A DNA stretch of 64,000 nt from a marine actinobacterium MedAcidi-G1 (GTDB lineage: Bacteria; Actinomycetota; Acidimicrobiia; Acidimicrobiales; MedAcidi-G1), in NCBI GenBank assembly GCA_000817085.1, contig JUEM01000005.1, positions 1 to 64,000 of the forward strand. The letters are read 5' to 3'. The notes below the pieces were generated by a model, which saw only the letters and a program-made list of their open reading frames with translations, made no database searches and was not told where the DNA came from. The position numbers were made by a program, and so were the translations under genes. The stretch's first letter is position 1; every line of letters begins with the position of its first letter. Shown piece after piece: positions 41,913 to 50,205 of this stretch.

Positions 41913-41956
41913 GAAGATGACGTAATCGATCAATCGCGTTAGATGAGATACTCGGT

Positions 41957-41962
41957 TATCCT
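41957..41962 (+). promoter_or_regulatory. -10 box TATCCT for a leaderless creatininase gene
   Basis: TATCCT ends six bases before the ATG at 41969; there is no Shine-Dalgarno. Confidence 0.48.
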
Positions 41963-41968
41963 ATAAAG

Positions 41969-42742
41969 ATGTCTGGAAGACTTGCCGATATAACTGGACC
42001 TGATATCCCAGAGCTAATAAGCGATGATTCTGTAATTCTGCTTCCCGTTGGGGCAATTGAACAGCACGGACCTCATTTGCCAATGTCGGTGGACACGGTA
42101 ATTGCGGAAGAAACATCTAATGCTCTTCTTGACTCTGTAGGAGATGAGATAGACCTATGGCTGCTTCCAACATTGTCAATTTCAAAATCAAATGAACATA
42201 CATGGTCACCGGGGACACTTTCATATGGCTCGACCACGATGATAAGTGTTCTTGATGACATAGCTAAATGTGTATCTACAACTGCTGCTAGAAGGTTAGT
42301 TATTTTAAATGGGCACGGCGGCAACACGTCCCTTCTGATAACAGCATGCCGTGATATACGTGTTGCGCACGGACTTTTAACGTTTCTTGTACACCCTTCT
42401 GTTCCCCCTGCGTCTGGTGGTACAAGCACCGAAGAAGAGATGGGTATGGGAATCCATGGTGGATTAAACGAAACTTCAGTTTTTTCTTACCTGCGACCGG
42501 GAGAAGTTCGTATGGAAAAAGCTGTTCGCCGCGTGCCTGAATGGATGACAGAAAATAAGTGGGTAAAATTCGGAGGTAAAGTCCAATTTGGTTGGACTAG
42601 CAGAGATTTCGGAAGTGAGGGTCTAATAGGAGATCCCACAGATGCAAATCCCAAACTAGGTAAAGAACTTTTCGAATCTGCAGTGGACTCGCTTGCAGAT
42701 CAACTTCGCGAAATTAGCTGTTTTGATTTTCAGGAGTATTGA
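41969..42742 (+). CDS. Creatininase-family amidohydrolase
   Basis: A 257-residue metal-dependent hydrolase of the creatininase fold. The N-terminal LLPVGAIEQHGPHLPMSVDTV carries the metal Glu, His and Asp, and LVILNGHGGNTSLL carries the second His; E in the GGLNETSVFSYLRPGEV segment completes the site. Members act on creatinine, on formamide-like ring compounds, or on peptides in mycofactocin maturation (MftE). No mycofactocin genes are in the window. It is coupled to the 80-residue gene that follows. Confidence 0.9.
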   Translation: MSGRLADITGPDIPELISDDSVILLPVGAIEQHGPHLPMSVDTVIAEETSNALLDSVGDEIDLWLLPTLSISKSNEHTWSPGTLSYGSTTMISVLDDIAKCVSTTAARRLVILNGHGGNTSLLITACRDIRVAHGLLTFLVHPSVPPASGGTSTEEEMGMGIHGGLNETSVFSYLRPGEVRMEKAVRRVPEWMTENKWVKFGGKVQFGWTSRDFGSEGLIGDPTDANPKLGKELFESAVDSLADQLREISCFDFQEY

Positions 42743-42743
42743 T

Positions 42744-42986
42744 TTGAGTTCAGAAAAAGCAAGGGCTGAATTCACAATTGAACCGTTCACAGAAGGAGAT
42801 CCTGGTCCTCATGTGAAAGAGACTATTTCTGTTGCTAAGAGGTCAGGTCTTAATGTTGAGATTGGACCTTTCGGTACAACGGTAACAGGGGAGCAAGAAA
42901 AAATTTTTGAGCTGGTTTCAAATCTGTTGAAAACAGCTATGGAGAACGGTGCTTCTCGGGTGTCGCTTCAAGTAACCTCTATCTAA
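42744..42986 (+). CDS. Thiamine-binding / MTH1187-family small protein
   Basis: An 80-residue protein of the MTH1187/YqgV family with its typical segments EFTIEPFTEGDPGPHVK and VEIGPFGTTVTGE. The family forms tetramers that bind small heterocycles, thiamine being proposed for some. I chose the TTG at 42744, two bases after the creatininase stop, because CAGGAG (42731-42736) is seven bases upstream; an in-frame ATG at 42693 lies deep within the previous gene. Coupling with creatininase is notable: both may bind the same ring compound. Confidence 0.85.
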   Translation: MSSEKARAEFTIEPFTEGDPGPHVKETISVAKRSGLNVEIGPFGTTVTGEQEKIFELVSNLLKTAMENGASRVSLQVTSI

Positions 42987-42991
42987 AAATT

Positions 42992-44218
42992 TTAAAAGGC
43001 TCTATCGACACCTGTAAGTAGGATCACCACTGAGTCATCAGAATCAATACATCCATCTCTTTTTGCAGCAAGTAGACCAGCGAGCCCAGCGGTTCCAGTG
43101 AAACTAGCAGAAATTTCTGTGTGATCGGCAACCAGATTTTTTGCCAAGAGAATATCTTTTTCGCTTGCGCATATAGGTCCTCCATTATTGTCTTCGAAAA
43201 GCATGTCCCAGACTAAAGGAAGCCAATCATAAGTTATGTCATCTAGTATCCCAGTGGCGGCAGAAGAAGGGTTTTCCCATGGTTTCATATATTTCAGAGG
43301 GTTTGAAATAGCTTCGGAAAGTGCTTCGGAAGGATTATCGCTATCAGATATTTGGTTGAAAGCAATTAAAAGTGGAGAACAGCCACTTGCCTGAACAGTG
43401 TTTAGAGAAGGTCTATTTTTTAAAATTCCAAAATTTTTAGCATCCGTTAGAGCTTGCATGGTGCTGCTCGCAAGTGCGCCTCCTCCCACTTGCACTAGGA
43501 GTCTGTCTGGCTCTAAGTCATATCTATTTAGCTGTGTCGACATCTCAAAACCTAGTGTTTTGCCGCCATCAATTGTCCATATATTTTCTGTCCCTTGACA
43601 GCCAAATGGGAGAGCTCCTTCTTCAAGCAACTCCTTGAACCTCAACATGCATGGGTCACCTGACTCACCATTTCTCCTTTCACAAATCTGAATTCGAGCA
43701 CCATAATCTGAAAGGCCATCTAAGAGAGACGTGTCTGCCCATGTCGGAACATTTACAGTCAGATTTCTTTTTGCTGCTTTAGCAATTACAGAAGCAGCTA
43801 GGGCAGCATTCCCACAGGATGCAATTGTTAGAGGTTTATTTTTCGAAACTTCTTCTATTTCAAGGCGTAGTGCAAGACCGAAAAGATGACGTGCTTTATG
43901 ACTGCCCGACACATTAATAGTTTCATTTTTTGCCCAGACTCCACCATCTTGGCCGATGGCTTTGGATAGTTCGCTTAAGAAGACAAGTGGAGTTTCTCGA
44001 AAACCAGTTCCAGTTAATTCGCTGACTGCATCATCTAAATTTTTTACGATATCTAGGAAGTTTTGGTCACTCATTCCTTGAGAGGTTGCTAAATGGTAAG
44101 ACCACAAAAGTTTTCGGTACTCGATAAATGGGTTTAAATCCAAAGAGTTATTTTCTGCTTCCCAACTTGATCCAGGAGGCAGGCCTAGCCAACCTGAATT
44201 TTGGTTTAAAAAGTTCAC
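42992..44218 (-). CDS. PLP-dependent enzyme, fold type II (threonine synthase/dehydratase-like)
   Basis: A 408-residue fold-type II pyridoxal-phosphate enzyme. The PLP lysine is in NVSGSHKARHLFG, the phosphate loop region is SCGNAALAASVIAKA, and a glycine-rich LLVQVGGGALASS follows. The C-terminal ASFTGTAGLAGLLAA fits threonine synthase/dehydratase relatives. It is not similar enough to YgeX or IlvA for me to name it. The GTG start overlaps the stop of the 523-residue PLP enzyme gene (GTGA), so two fold-type II enzymes are coupled, which is unusual. Confidence 0.85.
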   Translation of the reverse strand: MNFLNQNSGWLGLPPGSSWEAENNSLDLNPFIEYRKLLWSYHLATSQGMSDQNFLDIVKNLDDAVSELTGTGFRETPLVFLSELSKAIGQDGGVWAKNETINVSGSHKARHLFGLALRLEIEEVSKNKPLTIASCGNAALAASVIAKAAKRNLTVNVPTWADTSLLDGLSDYGARIQICERRNGESGDPCMLRFKELLEEGALPFGCQGTENIWTIDGGKTLGFEMSTQLNRYDLEPDRLLVQVGGGALASSTMQALTDAKNFGILKNRPSLNTVQASGCSPLLIAFNQISDSDNPSEALSEAISNPLKYMKPWENPSSAATGILDDITYDWLPLVWDMLFEDNNGGPICASEKDILLAKNLVADHTEISASFTGTAGLAGLLAAKRDGCIDSDDSVVILLTGVDRAF

Positions 44219-45786
44219 TTCGTTTCGGTTAGTCCTGTTTGAGAGTTGAATTCACTAATTAAATCATCCCACACAGGAGCTAATTTTTGTATATGTTTCC
44301 AAAATTGTTGATCTCTTCTTATTTCAAAGTCAGAAAACTCAATTCCTTGCTGTTCTACCCATGTGTAGTAGCCAAGATTAAATATACGATTACGCCCCAC
44401 ATCATCTAATAGTTCAACGTTGTTTGTGTCAGCGCCTAGAAGGTGTTCATCTACTATCAGGCTTGCAGCTTCTGAAGTGAAGCCTTTTGAAAATTCACTC
44501 TCAAGAAGATGAGTTTTCTCGCTCTCATAGAGCTCAGATCCATCTGTGGCTACTGTAACAATCATGTCATCTGGGCCTAGGTCTAGGGTTTTTGCTGTTT
44601 TAATTGCTGCCAATAAATTGCAAGTAGAGGAAAACCCAAAGTGGCGAAGTTGTTCCACTATCTCTGGAGAGGCTCCTAACTCTTCAACCAGAAAAGATTT
44701 ACCTTCTTCAGATGTGAAAACAAGATTTAAGCCATCAGTAGCTTTATCGCTTATTGCTACGACTACATCCGTATTGGTCACATTGTGTATGAGTGGTATG
44801 TGTTTATCACCGATTCCTTGAATGTTATGTTCACCGAAACCGTTATAGAGCATCGTTGGGCATTCTAGAGCTTCAACAGCAATAATTTTTGCCCCATGAT
44901 TTTCCTTCAAACGCTCACCGGCGCCTAACGTTCCAGCCGAACCTGAAGCAGCAACGAAACCAGCTAGTCGGAGATTGCTGTTTTTTTCTTTGTAGCTTAG
45001 AAAAATATTTTCTAATGCTCGCCCTGTGACTTCATGGTGGCCAACATGATTAGCAAATTCTGAGAATTGGTTCAAAATGAAATTTGTTTCATCTTTTTCC
45101 AGTTCGGCACATGCATCGTAAATTTCTTTTACGTTGCTTTCAGAGCCTGTAGTTCTTATTACATCTTCTTTGTGAGTGATCCAGCGGTCTAACCATTCGA
45201 ATCTTTCTTTACTCATATTCTCAGGAAGAACGGCAACGCCTCTACATCCCATAAGGCGTGAGATGGCCACGCCGCCTCTTGCATAGTTGCCTGTTGATGG
45301 CCAAATAGCCCGATGTTCTGTGGGGTCAAATTGACCTGTAACGACTCTTGGAACTAAACACGAATAAGCAGCTAAAACCTTGTGGGCCGTAATCATTGGA
45401 AATCGGTTTCCGAAGGCAAGCGCTATTGGCGCTGCTACTCCGGTAAGTTCTGACGGAAGTACTATATGTTCTGGCAAAGGTACAAAATCGCCATTTAAAT
45501 CGTTGTGCCAATGAACTCTGAAAAGATTCTTTGGATCAGCGGAGTCTTTATCAATTCCTGATAAATCTTTTCGTATTTCAGGATCAATTAATCGAGGGTG
45601 GGCAAGTTCACGAAAGGTGGGCAGCACAATTTTCTGCTCCCGAAAACGTTTCACACTTCTTTCGTATCTATCTCCGTCAACAATGTCTGTGTGTAGACCA
45701 ACTCTTTTCAGATCGAAAGCGTCTGGTTCGAAGCTTGGTTTCTCAAAAGCGCCTATTCCGTTTCGTGATTGTTGTAATGAATCCAC
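44215..45786 (-). CDS. PLP-dependent enzyme, fold type II (uncharacterised long subgroup)
   Basis: A 523-residue PLP enzyme. The lysine region is RFPMITAHKVLAAYSCLVP, the substrate loop is WPSTGNYARGGVAISRLMG, and GFVAASGSAGTLGAGERL is the PLP phosphate site. LECPTMLYNGFGEHNIQGIG is a distinctive conserved stretch that I have seen in an uncharacterised subgroup in other bacteria. It is much longer than cysteine synthases. Probably a lyase or dehydratase acting on an amino acid. It begins with GTG and has a TAACCT box six bases upstream. Confidence 0.83.
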   Translation of the reverse strand: MDSLQQSRNGIGAFEKPSFEPDAFDLKRVGLHTDIVDGDRYERSVKRFREQKIVLPTFRELAHPRLIDPEIRKDLSGIDKDSADPKNLFRVHWHNDLNGDFVPLPEHIVLPSELTGVAAPIALAFGNRFPMITAHKVLAAYSCLVPRVVTGQFDPTEHRAIWPSTGNYARGGVAISRLMGCRGVAVLPENMSKERFEWLDRWITHKEDVIRTTGSESNVKEIYDACAELEKDETNFILNQFSEFANHVGHHEVTGRALENIFLSYKEKNSNLRLAGFVAASGSAGTLGAGERLKENHGAKIIAVEALECPTMLYNGFGEHNIQGIGDKHIPLIHNVTNTDVVVAISDKATDGLNLVFTSEEGKSFLVEELGASPEIVEQLRHFGFSSTCNLLAAIKTAKTLDLGPDDMIVTVATDGSELYESEKTHLLESEFSKGFTSEAASLIVDEHLLGADTNNVELLDDVGRNRIFNLGYYTWVEQQGIEFSDFEIRRDQQFWKHIQKLAPVWDDLISEFNSQTGLTETK

Positions 45787-45792
45787 ATATGC

Positions 45793-45798
45793 AGGTTA
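45793..45798 (-). promoter_or_regulatory. -10 box TAACCT for a leaderless PLP-enzyme gene
   Basis: On the minus strand TAACCT is followed by six bases and the GTG at 45786; there is no Shine-Dalgarno. Confidence 0.45.
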
Positions 45799-45896
45799 CA
45801 GCTCATATTGGTAGCAAAATCCTCGGAATGCACACAAATTTAGAAGAGTTGCTATGGTTCCACTCTTTTTACTCAGAGAAATGAGAAACTCTAGTG

Positions 45897-46589
45897 ATGA
45901 GAAAGATCTGGTTAAAGGGTGCGGGTATTATTTTTGTTGTTTTTCTAGTTTTTCTTTTAGCAGCTAGAGCTGCAGAGCCATCTATCCGACCTGTTTTGTA
46001 CGACGCTAGACCTTCGTTTACACCTCCGTCTACGACTGTTGCTCCGACTACTACTGTTGTGCCTTCTACGACTGTTGCTCCGACTACTACTGTTGCTCCG
46101 ACTACTACTGTTGCTCCGACTACTACTGTTGCTCCGACTACTACTGTTGTGCCGTCTACGACTGTTGCTCCGACTACGACAATTCCCATAGATGAAATCG
46201 CTGTGCTGTCTGCTTCGTACCAGTGGGGTCCGAACAATGCTGTTGTTATATTGCAAAAAGTTTTAGGTGTAGATGCTGACGGTTGGTATGGGCCAGGCAC
46301 TAGATCATCTCATATGTCTGAAAATGAAAAAAGGGGCCTTTCGCTAGAAGGGATACCACCAGTGCCTACAACCACGACCACCACAACAACGCAACCTCCA
46401 TCGGGTCCGAGTGAGAGTGTTACAACTGTTCCTGTCGTAACAACTCCACCAATTGCAGTTGTACCAGCATTTGGTGGGATGGGAGCAGAATTGGTAGCCC
46501 AACTACTTGGACAGCCGTGCATAGCGGATGGGAATTTAAGCGATTGTCCACCAGAAGTAGGCGCTTTAGTAAGTGGGCTTGTTGGTTAA
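45897..46589 (+). CDS. Secreted Thr/Pro-repeat protein with peptidoglycan-binding-like segment
   Basis: A 230-residue exported protein. Residues 1-25 form a basic start and a hydrophobic stretch ending in AARA, a signal peptide or anchor. Residues 48-95 are eight six-residue units VAPTTT or VVPSTT, a flexible and probably O-glycosylated linker. A short segment AVVILQKVLGVDADGWYGPGTRSSH resembles a peptidoglycan-binding repeat, then a second threonine run and a small C-terminal domain with two cysteines. The overall role is likely cell-wall surface. The ATG at 45897 and GTG at 45894 are both possible starts. Confidence 0.72.
   Translation: MRKIWLKGAGIIFVVFLVFLLAARAAEPSIRPVLYDARPSFTPPSTTVAPTTTVVPSTTVAPTTTVAPTTTVAPTTTVAPTTTVVPSTTVAPTTTIPIDEIAVLSASYQWGPNNAVVILQKVLGVDADGWYGPGTRSSHMSENEKRGLSLEGIPPVPTTTTTTTTQPPSGPSESVTTVPVVTTPPIAVVPAFGGMGAELVAQLLGQPCIADGNLSDCPPEVGALVSGLVG
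46038..46181 (+). repeat. Eight tandem 18-bp units in the Thr/Pro linker
   Basis: Eight in-frame 18-base units starting at 46038, 46056, 46074, 46092, 46110, 46128, 46146 and 46164. Six follow GTTGCTCCGACTACTACT with slight change in the last; units 2 and 7 are the variant GTTGTGCCTTCTACGACT or close to it. Four consecutive units (46074-46145) are identical at DNA level, so copy number could change by slippage or recombination. Confidence 0.9.
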
Positions 46590-46591
46590 AA

Positions 46592-46631
46592 ACCAAGCTG
46601 AGTCATTTAATTGAGTTAAATGACTCTTGGT
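46592..46631 (+). terminator. Strong hairpin downstream of the secreted-protein gene
   Basis: GAGTCATTTAA (46600-46610) pairs perfectly with TTAAATGACTC (46616-46626) around a five-base loop, and outer arms ACCAA/TTGGT extend the stem past a three-base bulge. No T-run follows, so it could be a terminator of low U content or an mRNA-stabilising hairpin. Confidence 0.5.
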
Positions 46632-46676
46632 AAGTGTCACTTCTACCACAATAGAGTTGTGAGAACTAGCTTGTTT

Positions 46677-47873
46677 ATGTCCGCTTCTTTAAGGATTGTT
46701 GATTCGCGTCAACGTTTTGTGGCGCTAATCATCGGAGTCCTTGTGGCTTCAAGTGGAGGTTTAGTTCTAGCAGCATCCGAAAGCACACTCTCGCAACTTC
46801 CCGGTCTATTGCTATTGCTGCCGGGGGCAATAGCTTTACGAGGAAATATTTTTGGGTCGATGGGAAGTCGATTAGGAACTGCCGCCCATATGGGAACATT
46901 CGGTCTTAGCTATCGAATTGATAGCGTCTTGATTCAAAACTTACTTGCCTCTGGTTCGCTTAGCCTCATTTCTAGTCTTATTCTCGCTATTTTAGCTAAA
47001 TGCACTGCATCCGTATTTGGTTTAAGTCCAGCTATGTCACTTGCGGATTTTATAGTTATTTCGGTACTTGGGGGACTCTTATCTTCAATTGTCTTGGCTG
47101 CGATAACAATTGTGCTGTCAGTAGGTTCAGTTAAATACGAATGGGATCTTGACAACGTGGTAGCACCATTAGTCACTACCACAGGAGACCTCTTAACAGT
47201 GCCTTCATTGATACTTGTATCTTATTTAGCTGATAGATCTGGTCTAACAAATAGTTTGGCTTTAGTCATAATTTCAGTATCAATAATTGTTCTGATCCTC
47301 TCTCTTAGAACTTCTCTAGAACGTTTTAGAAGAGTTTTCCGACAGTCCGTTCCTGTTTTAGGTTTAGCGGCAGTTTTGGATCTTATTGCAGGTTTTGCAG
47401 TCGAAAAAAGACTTAAGGATTTACTTGAAGTCGAAGCAGTTCTGATTCTTTTACCAGCCTTTTTGGGTATAGCAGGAGCTTTAGGAGGTATTCTTTCAAG
47501 CCGTTTGTCAACGCAGTTCCATCTGGGAATGGATGATGCTTCCCCTTTACCTAGCAGGTCAAGTTTACGAGGCGCTATTGATTTATCTTTATTGGCAGTT
47601 CCTATATTTATTTTTTCAGGGGTCATAGCCCATTTGATAGCTGTTGTAGCGGAACAATCAACTCCAGGTGCAGGCAAACTAGTTTTGATTTCGGCTATAG
47701 CGGGATCAATCGTCACAGTATTCGTTGTTGCAGTCGCTTATTACACAACGATGGGATCTTTTCGTTTCGGTCTTGATCCAGACACTTATGGAATTCCCAT
47801 TGTCACGTCATCTCTTGACTTAGTCGGAGCATTCACAGTTATTTTGGCAATGGTTTTAACGGGAGTTATATGA
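46677..47873 (+). CDS. MgtE/SLC41-like divalent-cation transporter, two-domain
   Basis: A 398-residue membrane protein with about ten hydrophobic segments arranged as two MgtE-type membrane domains. The SLC41/MgtE motif reads PGAIALRGNIFGSMGSRLGT in the first half, and the second half contains the matching PAFLGIAGALGGILSSRLST. There is no cytosolic CBS regulatory domain, unlike bacterial MgtE. Magnesium is the expected ion. I chose ATG 46677; a GTG at 46659 is in frame. The next gene encodes a doubled PhoU/TrkA-C protein, which would supply the missing regulation. Confidence 0.85.
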   Translation: MSASLRIVDSRQRFVALIIGVLVASSGGLVLAASESTLSQLPGLLLLLPGAIALRGNIFGSMGSRLGTAAHMGTFGLSYRIDSVLIQNLLASGSLSLISSLILAILAKCTASVFGLSPAMSLADFIVISVLGGLLSSIVLAAITIVLSVGSVKYEWDLDNVVAPLVTTTGDLLTVPSLILVSYLADRSGLTNSLALVIISVSIIVLILSLRTSLERFRRVFRQSVPVLGLAAVLDLIAGFAVEKRLKDLLEVEAVLILLPAFLGIAGALGGILSSRLSTQFHLGMDDASPLPSRSSLRGAIDLSLLAVPIFIFSGVIAHLIAVVAEQSTPGAGKLVLISAIAGSIVTVFVVAVAYYTTMGSFRFGLDPDTYGIPIVTSSLDLVGAFTVILAMVLTGVI

Positions 47874-47966
47874 GTTTAGAGCTATTAATTTTGCAACATT
47901 TAAAACAGTTTTGGCTTCACGCGGAGTCAAAGCCTAGATTATTGGACAACACCTAGTAGGTAGCTA

Positions 47967-49190
47967 ATGGAAGAAACACCAAGAAACTTAAGAATCATGC
48001 TCGCCGAAGCGAAAGATACATCCGAATTGATGGTCGACCTTGCGTATGCCTCAGTTTATTTTGGGGATCCTGATATGGCCGAAGAGGTCGATGGGCTTGA
48101 ACAAAGAATGAGCGACCTTATTCATGACATGAGAGCCGTTTGTGTTCTTTCTGCTAGGAGTTCCAAGGAAGCAGAAGGAATGTCCTCCGTGCTTCAAGTG
48201 ATTTCAGCAATTGAAAGAATCGCAAATGATGCTGTTGATATAGCAAGAATAGTTACACACAAGCTTGGAATTCCGCAACAACTTGTTGCTGATCTCTCCG
48301 ATGCTGAAGAAGTATCGCATCGAGTTTCTGTTAGTGAAGGCTCGCATATGGCGAATCGACTTTTGTCATTTTTAGAGCTTCCTGTTCAAGCCGGTATGAG
48401 AGTTATGTCAATCAGGAGAGGAAATGAGTGGATAATCGATGTGGGAGGTGAAACAGTTCTTATTCCGGGTGACGTCCTCTTTCTAAGAGGATCTCCCGAT
48501 GGAATTACTAGACTTCGCGAGTTGGCCGCTGCTCCTATTTGGGAGCCTCCGAAACCACAAAATAAAGATGCTCTTACTGATCTTGATCGTGCTGTCGACG
48601 TTCTTGTAGAAATGAAAAACCTCTCTGAAGCAGCAGTAGGCCTTGCCTACAGTGCGCTTGTTTTAGCCGATAGAGGACTGGCATCTGAGGTCAGACACCT
48701 TGAAGACCGTTTAGATGAAATGAAAGATCACCTCGAGCTCTGGGTGCTACGTTCGGCTCTAAGTGATGTCGAACTTGAGGAATTGAGAGGATTATTACAC
48801 TTGGCAGAAGCAGCCGAGGATATTGGTGATCAAGCACAGGCAATGGTCTGGCTGGTCGAAAAAGAAGAAGAACTTCACCCGATTTTAGGAATAGCTTTAG
48901 GTGAGGCAGATGAGGTTGTAGTTAGGTATCCAGTAGCCACAGGCTCTTCAGCAGACAATGTTTCTTTGTCTGAACTAGGTCTAAATATCGAGCCAGGTTT
49001 TACAGTATTGGCAATTCGAAGAGGTGGAGGATACCTATATAGACCAAGGGGTAAAGCACATCTATCATCCGGAGACGAGATTATAGCGAGTGGACCCGAA
49101 GAAGGTCAGGCTCTTCTAGCACGTCTTTGCGGTTGGAATTTAGTTCAAGATGATGAAGGCAAAGACGAATTGATCCCACTTAGTGAGTAG
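47967..49190 (+). CDS. Doubled PhoU-TrkA_C domain protein
   Basis: A 407-residue cytosolic protein made of two repeats: a PhoU-like helical segment (residues 10-95) with RIMLAEAKDTSELMVDLAY, a TrkA C-terminal (RCK_C) segment (110-190, MRVMSIRRGNEWI), and then a second helical segment (205-300, LVEMKNLSEAAVGLAYSALV) and second TrkA_C (315-395, FTVLAIRRGGGYLYRP). RCK_C domains bind ligands that gate channels or transporters, and PhoU-like parts dimerise. It probably controls the MgtE-like transporter encoded just upstream. Such pairs are known from archaea. It has no nucleotide-binding RCK_N domain. Confidence 0.82.
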   Translation: MEETPRNLRIMLAEAKDTSELMVDLAYASVYFGDPDMAEEVDGLEQRMSDLIHDMRAVCVLSARSSKEAEGMSSVLQVISAIERIANDAVDIARIVTHKLGIPQQLVADLSDAEEVSHRVSVSEGSHMANRLLSFLELPVQAGMRVMSIRRGNEWIIDVGGETVLIPGDVLFLRGSPDGITRLRELAAAPIWEPPKPQNKDALTDLDRAVDVLVEMKNLSEAAVGLAYSALVLADRGLASEVRHLEDRLDEMKDHLELWVLRSALSDVELEELRGLLHLAEAAEDIGDQAQAMVWLVEKEEELHPILGIALGEADEVVVRYPVATGSSADNVSLSELGLNIEPGFTVLAIRRGGGYLYRPRGKAHLSSGDEIIASGPEEGQALLARLCGWNLVQDDEGKDELIPLSE

Positions 49191-49194
49191 CAGA

Positions 49195-50172
49195 CTATTC
49201 GACTTCCTCTTTTTCTGTTTCTGTTCCATCATTTGAGTCATCTGCTTTAAAAAGTTCAGCAATTGCCCCTATAGAACCCATAGTGGCACCCATTTCTGCT
49301 GGAATGAAAATTTTTGTTGCTTGCCCATCTGCGATTGTTCCAAGTGCTTCTAGATATTTGATTGCGATTAGGTCAGGTGAAGGATCTCCATCATGTATCG
49401 CTTTGTAAACACTACGGATTGCTTCAGCTTCACCTTCAGCAACTGTTTCAAAACGAAAACGATCTGCTGTAGCTACAGCTCTAATTGCTTCAGCTTCACC
49501 TTCTGCAGTCAGAATTGCTTCTTGTTTAACACCCTCAGCAGAAAGTATTGCAGCTTGTTTTTCTCCTTCCGCTATTGCAATAGCGGCTTCACGAGAACCA
49601 TCAGCCTCCAGCACAACCGCCCTACGAGTTCTTTCAGCTTTCATTTGTTCGTGCATAGCATCCATAACATCAGTAGGAGGATCAATTCTTTGTATTTCCA
49701 CTCTTACGACACGGACTCCCCATTTGTCGGTCGCATCATCAAGAACTTGACGAAGTGAAGTGTTGACGTTATCGCGTGAAGTTAGAGCATTATCTAGAGT
49801 CATGTCACCAATAACATTTCTGAGGTTTGTTTGGGCGAGTTTAGTCACGGCAAGAATAAAGTTTGCAACGTTGTAGACAAGCCTTTGGGCGTCAGTTGGC
49901 TCGTAGTAGATGACTGCATCAACAGTAACTGTCACGTTGTCTTTAGTTATCACTTCTTGTGGTGGAACGTCGACAACTTGTTCTCTCATGTCGACCCTTG
50001 TCATGCTTTGTATAATTGGAACAATCAACTTAAGCCCGGGCCCTGTTGTCATTTTATATTTACCGAGTTGTTCGATGATTCCTTGCTGGTAGGGACGTAC
50101 TATCTTTATCCCAGCTGCTGCAAGAACGAAAACAACAAAAGCGATTACTAATAAAGCTATAAGTGGTGCCAT
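49195..50172 (-). CDS. SPFH/Band 7 stomatin-like protein
   Basis: A 325-residue membrane-anchored SPFH protein. The N-terminal hydrophobic segment (residues 3-22) is followed by [16 protein letters not shown] and a stomatin core with [26 protein letters not shown]. The second half contains alanine/glutamate-rich coiled coil repeats such as [21 protein letters not shown]. These proteins form ring scaffolds in membrane microdomains. It lies directly after the NfeD-like gene and has AAGGAG upstream, so it is a classical NfeD-stomatin operon. Confidence 0.92.
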   Translation of the reverse strand: MAPLIALLVIAFVVFVLAAAGIKIVRPYQQGIIEQLGKYKMTTGPGLKLIVPIIQSMTRVDMREQVVDVPPQEVITKDNVTVTVDAVIYYEPTDAQRLVYNVANFILAVTKLAQTNLRNVIGDMTLDNALTSRDNVNTSLRQVLDDATDKWGVRVVRVEIQRIDPPTDVMDAMHEQMKAERTRRAVVLEADGSREAAIAIAEGEKQAAILSAEGVKQEAILTAEGEAEAIRAVATADRFRFETVAEGEAEAIRSVYKAIHDGDPSPDLIAIKYLEALGTIADGQATKIFIPAEMGATMGSIGAIAELFKADDSNDGTETEKEEVE

Positions 50173-50205
50173 TTTTACTCCTTAAATATTTTCCAATTTC
50201 ACTTT

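Noticed and set aside
42992-44218. Assignment as YgeX-type diaminopropionate ammonia-lyase, which would complete an anaerobic purine pathway
   Set aside because: The lysine and phosphate-loop segments fit threonine synthase/dehydratase relatives better, and the YgeX segments I remember are not present.
6138-45786. Catabolic region as a recently acquired genomic island
   Set aside because: No integrase, transposase, tRNA or direct repeat at either edge was seen, and base composition and the leaderless start pattern match the flanking housekeeping genes.
46038-46181. Tandem repeats as a CRISPR array
   Set aside because: Units are contiguous without spacers, in frame with the protein, and no cas genes are near.
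45869-46300. A 149-residue open frame on the minus strand with VVGATVV repeats
   Set aside because: It is the antisense of the Thr/Pro repeat region; the repeats in it follow from the tandem DNA units and no family is recognisable.
47909-47935. Weak hairpin GGCTT...AAGCC downstream of the MgtE-like gene
   Set aside because: The stem is short and interrupted, with no T-run, so I do not call a terminator.
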